DNA of 13,636 bases from CAYMKL01 sp964390805 (GTDB lineage: Bacteria; Chloroflexota; Anaerolineae; VGOG01). Every line of letters starts with the position of its first letter. Positions within the stretch are counted from its first letter, which is position 1. Shown one piece after another: positions 1-6,101 of the stretch. The position numbers were made by a program, and so were the translations under genes. The stretch covers positions 1-13,636 of the forward strand of contig CAYMKL010000169.1 of NCBI GenBank assembly GCA_964390805.1, given 5' to 3'. Below the pieces are notes generated by a model. It did no database searches. It was not told where the DNA came from and saw nothing but the letters and a program-made list of their open reading frames with translations.

Positions 1-63
1 TATTTTGCCACATTTTTCACCGAATGTCTAGTCACATTTACCGGAAACTAAAGTTCTTAGTAG

Positions 64-132
64 GAGCGTTTTTCTGCGACGAAGCAATCTCCTTGCTGAA
101 CAAACGTGGGGATTGCTTCGCAAAAAGCGCTC
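64..132. repeat. Imperfect palindromic intergenic repeat upstream of the first methyltransferase gene
   Basis: Bases 80-92 (CGAAGCAATCTCC) pair with 108-120 (GGGGATTGCTTCG) with one G-T wobble around a 15-nt loop. Outside this, GAGCG and TTTTT at 64-73 pair with AAAAA and CGCTC at 122-132, with small bulges. The palindrome is followed by CGCAATGACA. I recall this GATTGCTTCG...CTCGCAATGACA type as a widespread dispersed palindromic repeat in bacterial genomes, but cannot check copy number here. It fills most of the leader of the gene starting at 189. I see no convincing -35/-10 pair in 1-188. It could also act as an upstream terminator or mRNA hairpin. Confidence 0.6.
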
Positions 133-188
133 GCAATGACATCGTGTCGGGAAGTTATCCTTTGACGAAACCCATTGGGAGGAAACCC

Positions 189-1565
189 ATGCCGAACTTG
201 CTCGATTTTATGGAGCGGGCCACCACCGGCCCCATTCTTTCGGAAGAAGCCTTCAACATGGAGGTGCTGATCCCGAACGTCCGCAAGGTCGTCAAGGAGT
301 ATGGGATTCGGTATGACCGCCAGAACCCCGTTCCCGCCGATGACGAAGCGGCAGATCGCCTCTATCAGGCGGCCCTCGACTTCGTGACGCAAACGGGCGT
401 GTATTGCGATGCGACCAACCGGGTGATTCAAGTGGGCCGCGCAGAGATTCTAGAGGCGGTGGAGAACCTGCCCGAGGGCAGTCACTTTGGTGAGGGCCGT
501 GACCGGCGGATGTACCGCCCGCGCCAGATCGAAGACGAGAACCCGCCGTGGTGCCAGGTGGGATCGGGAATCGTCGCTTCGTCGGAGGAGATCGCTATGG
601 CCCAGGTGGAGGGATACGGCAGCATCCCCCAGGCCAAGTCCGTCTGTGTCCCGGCCCTGAATCAGGTGCAGGGAATGCAGGCCACCGGGGGCTCTCCGCT
701 GGAGATCTACGCCACCATCGCCTCCGTCCAGGCGGCGCGGAAGGCGTTGCAGCGATGCGGGCGGCCTGGCCTGCCCATCATGAACCTCATCGCCTCGGCG
801 ACCACGGCCGTGGGCACCATCGCTGGCAGCTTCCCCGGCTTTGGCCTGCGACCCTCCGACGCCTGGCTGATAGACTTCCTGGCCGAGATGAAGGTCAATT
901 TCGAGACGCTGAACCGGCTGGCCTTCATCCTGACCATCGGGGGCAACGTCGGCTCCACGGCCTTGCCCATTCTGGGCGGCTACGCAGGCGGGGCGCCCGG
1001 GACAGCCTTGTTGATGATGGCCTACCATCTGCTGGGCATTCTGCTCTTCAAAGGGGCCTACCACATGACCTGTCCCGTCCACTTCCGATACGGATGCACC
1101 ACCACGCGGGATTGTCTGTGGGTCTTCGCCATGGCCGGACGGGCTGCCAGCCGTCACACCCGCTACCCCGACCTGGCCCTGGGCTACGCGGCGGCCGGCC
1201 CCTGCACGCGGATGTACTTCTACGAGGCTGCCGCGTTCAACCTGGCCTGCGTGCCGGCGGGCTATGGCGGCGTCCAGACAGTCATTCCTGCTCAGGGCAT
1301 CATAGACGACGGCATCACACCGATGGAGGGCCTGTTCAGCGTCGAGATGGCCTACGCCGCAACGGGGATGAAGGCAGAGCAGGCCAACGAGCTAGTCAAG
1401 CGTTTGCTGGAGAAATACGAGGAGAGGATCAAAGAGCCTCCCCAGGGCCAGCGTTACCAGGAATGTTACGACCTCAAGACGCGCAAGCCGTCGAAAGAGT
1501 ACGTCCGCCTGCACGACGAGGTCAAAGAAGAATTGGCGCAGATGGGGATACCGTTCCGCTTTTAG
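189..1565 (+). CDS. MtmB-family corrinoid methyltransferase without pyrrolysine (copy A1)
   Basis: The product is 458 aa, the usual length of monomethylamine methyltransferase MtmB (about 458 aa). Family hallmarks run along its length: GVYCDATNR near residue 80, a CGRPGLP segment before residue 198, LGGYAGG near 265, PVHFRYGCTTTRD near 300, AAGPCTRM near 335 and YQECYD near 425. Known MtmB enzymes are TIM barrels that transfer a methyl group from methylamine to the cobalt of a partner corrinoid protein, using pyrrolysine at position 202. Here the aligned residue is Met198 (codon ATG 780-782), so the gene has no internal amber codon. By my alignment to M. barkeri MtmB from memory, Glu229 becomes Leu, Glu259 becomes Thr257 and Gln333 becomes Leu, while Tyr335 is kept. 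The substrate is therefore unknown. The ATG at 189 is chosen because GGGAGG (177-182) precedes it and paralogues begin at the same motif; the reading frame stays open upstream to 24 but runs through a repeat. It ends in TAG, 12 nt before B1, and is probably in an operon with B1 and the corrinoid protein. Confidence 0.92.
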   Translation: MPNLLDFMERATTGPILSEEAFNMEVLIPNVRKVVKEYGIRYDRQNPVPADDEAADRLYQAALDFVTQTGVYCDATNRVIQVGRAEILEAVENLPEGSHFGEGRDRRMYRPRQIEDENPPWCQVGSGIVASSEEIAMAQVEGYGSIPQAKSVCVPALNQVQGMQATGGSPLEIYATIASVQAARKALQRCGRPGLPIMNLIASATTAVGTIAGSFPGFGLRPSDAWLIDFLAEMKVNFETLNRLAFILTIGGNVGSTALPILGGYAGGAPGTALLMMAYHLLGILLFKGAYHMTCPVHFRYGCTTTRDCLWVFAMAGRAASRHTRYPDLALGYAAAGPCTRMYFYEAAAFNLACVPAGYGGVQTVIPAQGIIDDGITPMEGLFSVEMAYAATGMKAEQANELVKRLLEKYEERIKEPPQGQRYQECYDLKTRKPSKEYVRLHDEVKEELAQMGIPFRF

Positions 1566-1577
1566 AGGAGATGCAAC

Positions 1578-2951
1578 ATGCTCAATTTCCTAGACGTGTA
1601 CGAACGCGCGCTCAAAGGGCCCATCATGAGCGAGCAGGATTTTGAACTGAAGGTCTTTGTCCCCACGCTGAGAAAGGTGGTCAAGACTCACGGGATCACG
1701 TACGACAGGGAAGACCCCATCCCATCGGACGACGACGCGGCCGACAACTTGTACCACGCCGCGGTGGATTTCCTGAGCCAGGTGGGCGTCTACTGCCAGG
1801 ACACGAACCGCATCATCCAGTTCACCAGGGACGAAATCCTGGAAGCGGTGAAAGAGGCCCCCGGCTGCTGCTATGGTGGCGAGGGCCATGACGCCGGGGT
1901 GTTTGGCCTGAGAAAACCTGACGACGGCAAGCTCCCCTGGCACCACGTGGGCTCCGGGATCGTCGCCTCGTCGGAAGAGGTGATGACCAACCTCATCGAG
2001 GGTTATGGGACCATCGCCGAAGCGAATTCGGTCGCCACCTCGACACTGGACAGCATCCGCGGCATCCCCGTGGCAGCAGGGACGCCGGCGGAACTGTACG
2101 CCGCCATCCGCAGCGTGCGCATTGCTCGAGACGCGCTCCGCCGCGCCGGGCGACCTGGTCTGCCCATCTTCAACCTCATCGCCACCGCAGCGTCAGCGGT
2201 GACGACCATCGCCGCGAGCACGCCTCAGTTTGGCATCCGTCCCACCGACGGCTGGCTGGTGGGCACCATTGCTGAGATGAAGATTGATTTTGGGGCCATG
2301 AACAAGATAGCCTATCTCCTGAACTGGGGAGGCAACATCGGGGCCGAGACCGCTCCTATTTTGGGAGGCTATTGCGGGGGGGCAGCGGGCACGGCCGTGG
2401 TGAGCGCAGCCTACATCCTGGTCGGCCTGCTGGTTCACAAAGGCAGCTACCAACTGCACTTTCCAGTGCACTTTCGCTACGGTTGCTCCTCCACCCGCGA
2501 TGTTCTCTGGGTCGTGTCGGCCAGTTGCCAGGCCATCAGTCGGAATATTCCCATGCCGGTGATCTGGCTGGCGTATCTGGCCGGCGGTCTCCAGACCAGG
2601 ATGTACTTTCACGAAGCGGCGGCCTACGTGCTGTGCGCGATCACCTCGGGCGCTCCGTCGGTACAGACCCCCTTTCCCGCCAAGGCCATCGCCACCGACA
2701 CCATCACGCCGATGGAGGCCAGATTCGGCGTCGAGATGGCGGTGGCGGCGTCCAGGCTCAACCGGGAACAGGCCAACGAGATCGTGATTCGCTTACTGGA
2801 GAACTACGAATCTCGTATCGAGTCGCCCCCGCCCGGCAGCCGCTACCCGGAGTGCTACGACGTCGTCACTGGAAAGCCTGGCCAGGACTACCTTCGGCTT
2901 TACGGCGAGGCAAAAGAGGAATTGGCGGGAATGGGGATTCCCTTTGAATAA
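1578..2951 (+). CDS. MtmB-family corrinoid methyltransferase without pyrrolysine (copy B1)
   Basis: The product is 457 aa and aligns end to end with A1 but forms a distinct subtype with copy B2; both begin MLNFLDVYERAL. Shared family blocks include GVYCQDTNR, GRPGLPI, LGGYCGG, PVHFRYGCSSTRD and YPECYD. The pyrrolysine position is Phe198 (codon TTC 2169-2171). In contrast to the A type, the residue aligned with MtmB Glu259 is retained as Glu257 in the GAETAPILGG segment, while Glu229 and Gln333 are both replaced by Leu. This suggests that A and B proteins have different catalytic roles or substrates, or form a mixed oligomer; that is inference. AGAGGAG just before the start (1564-1570) serves as ribosome binding site, and only 12 nt separate it from A1. 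It is expected to deliver a methyl group to the corrinoid protein encoded 34 nt downstream. Confidence 0.92.
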   Translation: MLNFLDVYERALKGPIMSEQDFELKVFVPTLRKVVKTHGITYDREDPIPSDDDAADNLYHAAVDFLSQVGVYCQDTNRIIQFTRDEILEAVKEAPGCCYGGEGHDAGVFGLRKPDDGKLPWHHVGSGIVASSEEVMTNLIEGYGTIAEANSVATSTLDSIRGIPVAAGTPAELYAAIRSVRIARDALRRAGRPGLPIFNLIATAASAVTTIAASTPQFGIRPTDGWLVGTIAEMKIDFGAMNKIAYLLNWGGNIGAETAPILGGYCGGAAGTAVVSAAYILVGLLVHKGSYQLHFPVHFRYGCSSTRDVLWVVSASCQAISRNIPMPVIWLAYLAGGLQTRMYFHEAAAYVLCAITSGAPSVQTPFPAKAIATDTITPMEARFGVEMAVAASRLNREQANEIVIRLLENYESRIESPPPGSRYPECYDVVTGKPGQDYLRLYGEAKEELAGMGIPFE

Positions 2952-2985
2952 CGCCTGAAGAAAATCTCAAGGAGGAAAAGAACAG

Positions 2986-3642
2986 ATGAGCAAGGAACAG
3001 GTTTTGGAAAACCTGGCCACAGCCGTCGTTGACGGGGACGAGGATGAAGCCAGAGAGAACGCCAAGCAGGCCATGAGCGCGCAGATGGATCCCCTGGAGG
3101 CGGTGGAACAGGGGCTGTCAAAAGGCATGGACATCGTTGGCGAGGCGTTTGAGCGAGGAGACGCCTTTCTCCCGGAGCTGTTGATGGCCGCCGCTGCTTT
3201 CAAGGCCGCCATGGAGATCCTGGAACCTGAGATCGAGGCCCAGAAGAAGCAGGTGACCAGCCAGGGGACGATTCTACTCAGCACGGTCAAAGGCGACGTT
3301 CACAGCATCGGCAAGAACATCGTGACGACCGTCTTAGGGATCAACGGGTTCAAAGCGGTGGACATCGGTGTGGACAATTCCAGCCTGGACATCATCCAGG
3401 AAGCTGAAAAGATAAAGGCCGATATCATCGCCCTTTCCTCGCTGATGACAACGACGATGCCGTCGCAAAGGGAGGTCATGGAAGTTCTGCGAGAGATGAA
3501 CCTGCGGGACAAGTATCTGGTGATGGTCGGCGGAGGCCCGGTCACCCAGGAGTGGGCCAACGAGATTGGGGCCGATGGCTATGGCAAATCGGCAATTGAG
3601 GCCGTGGAGACGGCCAAGCGCCTGATGAGCCAGAAAGTGTAG
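2986..3642 (+). CDS. Methyltransferase cognate corrinoid protein (MtmC/MtbC/MttC-like)
   Basis: The 218-aa product has the two-domain layout of methyltransferase corrinoid proteins. An N-terminal helical B12-binding cap (about 1-90) contains the typical GMDIVGEAFERGDAFLPEL run. A Rossmann-like cobalamin-binding domain follows, with the DxHxxG signature D104-V-H106-S-I-G109-K-N, the SxL motif at S151-S-L153 and a GGG turn at 182-184. His106 is the expected lower axial ligand of cobalt in the base-off/His-on state. Such proteins accept a methyl group from a substrate-specific methyltransferase and present it to a second one. It lies 34 nt after B1, with GGAGG at 2971-2975, so it is most likely the partner of A1/B1. 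It is the only corrinoid protein in the window, and the A2/B2 pair has none beside it, so all four methyltransferases may share it. No reactivating ferredoxin (RamA) gene is present. The family is certain; which of the mono-, di- or trimethylamine subtypes it belongs to is not. Confidence 0.95.
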   Translation: MSKEQVLENLATAVVDGDEDEARENAKQAMSAQMDPLEAVEQGLSKGMDIVGEAFERGDAFLPELLMAAAAFKAAMEILEPEIEAQKKQVTSQGTILLSTVKGDVHSIGKNIVTTVLGINGFKAVDIGVDNSSLDIIQEAEKIKADIIALSSLMTTTMPSQREVMEVLREMNLRDKYLVMVGGGPVTQEWANEIGADGYGKSAIEAVETAKRLMSQKV

Positions 3643-3670
3643 CCACGGCTTCACCACCCGACACGGGAGA

Positions 3671-3766
3671 AGAAACCAGGTTTTCCGTCATCTGAACCAA
3701 CCAAATCGTTGCTCTTTGAGTATTCTGAGCGCCATGACTGCTTTAGCAAGGAAAAACCTGGTTTCT
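3671..3766. repeat. Palindromic element between the corrinoid gene and phnX
   Basis: AGAAACCAGGTTTTCC (3671-3686) is the inverse complement of GGAAAAACCTGGTTTCT (3750-3766) apart from one extra T. The arms enclose 63 nt with no gene. The 148-nt gap around it separates the corrinoid gene stop (3642) from the phnX start (3791). The structure looks like a small non-coding mobile or REP-like element and could attenuate transcription into phnX. The right arm ends before the phnX ribosome binding site GAGGAG (3778-3783), which lies outside it. Confidence 0.6.
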
Positions 3767-3790
3767 GGTTTTCGATAGAGGAGAATCATC

Positions 3791-4621
3791 ATGGAATTCG
3801 TGTATCGCAGATCTTACCGTGGCCCGGTCAAGCTGGTGATCCTCGACTGGGCCGGAACAACCCTGGATTATGGCTGCTACGCGCCCGCCGTGGTGTTCAT
3901 TGAGGTCTACAAGCGCCGCGGGGTGGAGATCAGCATGGAACAGGCGCGACGCCCGATGGGCCTGCACAAGCGCGACCACATCAGGGCCATCAGCCAGATG
4001 GAGGAAGTGGCTGAGGCGTGGAAAGAAGTACACGGCCGGCCGGTCACTGAGCAGGATGTGGACGACATGTTCGCCGACTTTCAGCCGCTGCAGTTGCAGT
4101 GCCTGGCCGATTACGCCGATTTGATTCCCGGCACGCTGGAAACTGTCGCCGCCCTGCGAGAGCGCGGCATCCTCATCGGCTCTAGCACGGGCTATTTCAC
4201 TGAGGCCATGGAGATGCTCAAAGAAGAAGCCGCCAGACGGGGCTACGTACCGGACAGCAGCGTGTGCGCCACCCAAGTTCCCGCCGGACGCCCGCACCCG
4301 TGGATGGTGCTGCAGAACATGTTCAACACCGGCGTCTATCCGCCCGAGGCGGTGGTCAAAGTGGACGACACCAAGCCTGGCATCGGTGAAGGGCTCAACG
4401 CGGGTACGTGGACCGTGGGCCTGGCCAAAACGGGAAACGAAGTGGGGCTGAATCTGGAAGAGATCAACGCCCTGACCCCGGAGGTGTTGGCGAGGAAATT
4501 GGCCAGGGCGCGTGAGGGTCTGGCCAAAAGCGGCGCCCACTACGTGGTGGATGGCATTACAGACATCCTACCGGTTATTGACAACATCAACGAGCGGCTA
4601 GCGCGCGGTGAGCGCCCGTAA
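3791..4621 (+). CDS. phnX: Phosphonoacetaldehyde hydrolase (phosphonatase)
   Basis: The 276-aa product matches phosphonoacetaldehyde hydrolase along its whole length. This HAD-superfamily enzyme cleaves the C-P bond of phosphonoacetaldehyde to acetaldehyde and phosphate, the second step of 2-aminoethylphosphonate breakdown after the PhnW transaminase. Motif I reads LDWAGTTLDYG with the nucleophile Asp19 and the Ala21 typical of phosphonatases. MGLHK ends with Lys60, which corresponds to the Schiff-base lysine (Lys53 of the Bacillus cereus enzyme). Other hallmarks are GSSTGY (motif II), VPAGRPHPWM and KVDDTKPGIGEG (motif IV). No signal peptide is visible, so it is cytoplasmic. GAGGAG (3778-3783) lies 7 nt before the ATG. 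A phosphonatase next to corrinoid methyltransferases, with no phnW in view, is unusual. A changed substrate among small phosphonates cannot be excluded, but the catalytic residues are intact. Confidence 0.93.
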   Translation: MEFVYRRSYRGPVKLVILDWAGTTLDYGCYAPAVVFIEVYKRRGVEISMEQARRPMGLHKRDHIRAISQMEEVAEAWKEVHGRPVTEQDVDDMFADFQPLQLQCLADYADLIPGTLETVAALRERGILIGSSTGYFTEAMEMLKEEAARRGYVPDSSVCATQVPAGRPHPWMVLQNMFNTGVYPPEAVVKVDDTKPGIGEGLNAGTWTVGLAKTGNEVGLNLEEINALTPEVLARKLARAREGLAKSGAHYVVDGITDILPVIDNINERLARGERP

Positions 4622-4640
4622 ATTGTCATGCCGGCCAACT

Positions 4641-4983
4641 CGCTCTCGCTGGACGGTCACGTCCAGCAGCCACGCGGCACGGCGGACGTGACAGTCCAGC
4701 CCGAGCAGAAGGTCGCAAGCCCGGCTCCTGCTGGACGGCCATGTCCAGCAACCACGCGGCACGGTGAACGTGGCCGTCCACCTTGAGCAGGAGGTTATAA
4801 GCCCGGCTCCTGCTGGACGGCCANNNNNNNNNNNNNNNNNNNNNNNNNNNNNNNNNNNNNNNNNNNNNNNNNNNNNNNNNNNNNNNNNNNNNNNNNNNNN
4901 NNNNNNNNNNNNNNNNNNNNNNNGGCCGTCCACCTTGAGCAGGAGGTTATAAGCCCGGCTCCTGCTGGACGGCCACGTCCAGC
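4641..4983. repeat. Left part of a REP/BIME-like palindromic repeat array (82-bp period)
   Basis: The hairpin core GCTGGACGGCCACGTCCAGC or a close variant occurs at 4648-4667, 4730-4749, 4812-4823 (cut by the gap) and 4964-4983, with an 82-bp spacing where it can be measured. Between these copies the opposite-orientation core lies at 4684-4697 and 4766-4779. Each unit also contains AGCAGGAG or a near match, paired with CTCCTGCT. The array ends 21 nt before the transposase start codon. The period is not a multiple of three and no frame is conserved, so it is not coding. The true copy number is hidden by the assembly gap. Confidence 0.88.
4824..4923. other. Assembly gap (100 N)
   Basis: There are exactly 100 undetermined bases inside the repeat array, the conventional length for a gap of unknown size. 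The 52 bases before it (4772-4823) and the 52 bases after it (4924-4975) are identical. The contigs therefore either overlap directly or the gap hides one or more further repeat units. Confidence 0.98.
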
Positions 4984-5004
4984 GGCCAAGAAGGGAGTTA
5001 CCAC

Positions 5005-5562
5005 ATGACAGACTGGCGACCAGACTTCACCCCAGAACACCTGTATTTCGTCACCACAAAAGCCGTACAGTATGCCCACCTGTTCCAGCGCGACGTGATG
5101 AAGCGGCTGATGGTGGATACCCTGGACTGCTTTCGGAGCCAGAAACGATTCGAACTGTACACCTTTGTCGTCATGCCCAACCACATCCATATCATCATTC
5201 AGTGCACACCAGATGATCCAGTATCCAATGTAATGCGTGACTTCAAGACACGCGCATCTGACCGCGTTATCCGCCACTACCAGGCCGAAGGCAACCAGAA
5301 GGCACTGGACTTCTTGGCCGCAGCAGTCACTCGCCCGGAGAAGCAGAACTCCAAAGTCTGGGAAGACGGTTACAACGCCAAGGATGTATTCACACCAGAC
5401 TTCTTGCGCCAGAAGATGACGTACAGTCACAACAATCCGTGCCAGCCTCATTGGAACCTCGTGGAGTTGCCAGAAGACTACCCGTGGTCAAGTGCGCGCT
5501 TCTACATCCTGGGAGAGCCGGCCATCATCCCGCTGGACAACGCGAGTGAACTGTTGATATGA
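5005..5562 (+). CDS. REP-associated tyrosine transposase (RAYT, Y1_Tnp family)
   Basis: The 185-aa product has the single-domain layout of RAYT proteins, which are IS200/IS605-related HUH endonucleases. It has VVMPNHIHIII with the metal-binding pair His60 and His62, and TYSHNNP with candidate catalytic Tyr140, aligned with Tyr115 of the E. coli protein (YIYINP). It then has the family tail PEDYPWSSARFY. RAYTs cleave single-stranded REP hairpins and are thought to disperse REP sequences. That fits here: the gene is embedded in a palindromic repeat array, with one hairpin orientation 21 nt before the start codon (4964-4983) and the opposite orientation 9 nt after the stop (5572-5585). GGGAG (4993-4997) gives a good ribosome binding site. 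All recognised catalytic residues are present and the frame is open, so it is probably functional. It has no evident link to methyl transfer and has separated the two methyltransferase blocks. Confidence 0.92.
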   Translation: MTDWRPDFTPEHLYFVTTKAVQYAHLFQRDVMKRLMVDTLDCFRSQKRFELYTFVVMPNHIHIIIQCTPDDPVSNVMRDFKTRASDRVIRHYQAEGNQKALDFLAAAVTRPEKQNSKVWEDGYNAKDVFTPDFLRQKMTYSHNNPCQPHWNLVELPEDYPWSSARFYILGEPAIIPLDNASELLI

Positions 5563-6085
5563 GTGCACGGCGGACGTGGATGTCCACCTTGAGCGGGAGA
5601 GTACGACCCCCGCTCCCGCTGGACAGCCACGTCCAGCGACCACATCCAGCAGCCGCGTGGCATGGAGGACGTGGCCGTCCACCTTGAGCGGGAGAATACA
5701 GTCCCCGCTCCCGCTGGACGGCCACGTCCAGCGGGCACATCCAGCAGCCACGTGGCACGGAGGACGTGACCGTCCACCTTGAGCAGGAGAACACGACCCC
5801 CGCTCGCACTGGACGGCCACGTCCAGCGGCCACATCCAGCAGCCGCGTGGCACGGAGGACGTGACCGTCCACCTTGAGCGGAAGAGTACAACCCCCGCTC
5901 CCGCTGGACGTGGCCGTCCAGCGGCGGCGAGACAAAGTGAACGTGACCGCCCACCTTGAGCAGGAGATTGCAGCCTTGCTCTCGCCAGATGGCCACGTCC
6001 AGCAGCCGCGAGGCATGGCGGACGTGACCGTCCGCCTTGAGCGGAAGGCTACACCCTCCGCTCCCACTGGACGGCCACGCCCAGC
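5563..6085. repeat. Right part of the REP/BIME-like palindromic repeat array (95- and 82-bp periods)
   Basis: The 20-nt hairpin core appears at 5618-5637, 5713-5732, 5808-5827, 5903-5922, 5984-6003 and 6066-6085. The spacings are 95, 95, 95, 81 and 82 bp. The inverse-orientation core (GGACGTGRCCGTCC-like) lies at 5572-5585, 5667-5680, 5762-5775, 5857-5870, 5939-5952 and 6020-6033. The 95-bp units carry an extra 13-nt GGCCACATCCAGC-like segment after the first hairpin. Reading frames through the array are not conserved, so I see no gene between the transposase stop (5562) and the methyltransferase start (6102). The array ends 16 nt before that start codon. Confidence 0.9.
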
Positions 6086-6101
6086 AGCCAGAGAGAAGAC
6101 C

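Noticed and set aside
1..63. Promoter for the first operon (TTGCCA at 5-10)
   Set aside because: No acceptable -10 element lies at a suitable distance.
24..188. N-terminal extension of A1 from an ATG at 24
   Set aside because: It reads through a palindromic intergenic repeat, and a good ribosome binding site (177-182) precedes the ATG at 189.
780..782. Internal amber (pyrrolysine) codon in the methyltransferase genes
   Set aside because: All four genes are open without any in-frame TAG; the aligned codons are ATG, TTC, CTC and ATG.
3709..3903. Small 64-aa gene overlapping the start of phnX
   Set aside because: It spans the palindrome's right arm, continues out of frame into phnX, and resembles no family.
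4641..6085. CRISPR array
   Set aside because: The units are 82-95 bp with similarity along their whole length, and there are no short identical repeats separated by unique spacers and no cas genes.
5874..6101. In-frame N-terminal extension of the A2 methyltransferase
   Set aside because: The extension is entirely within the palindromic repeat array, has no match in the three paralogues, and the ATG at 6102 aligns with their starts.
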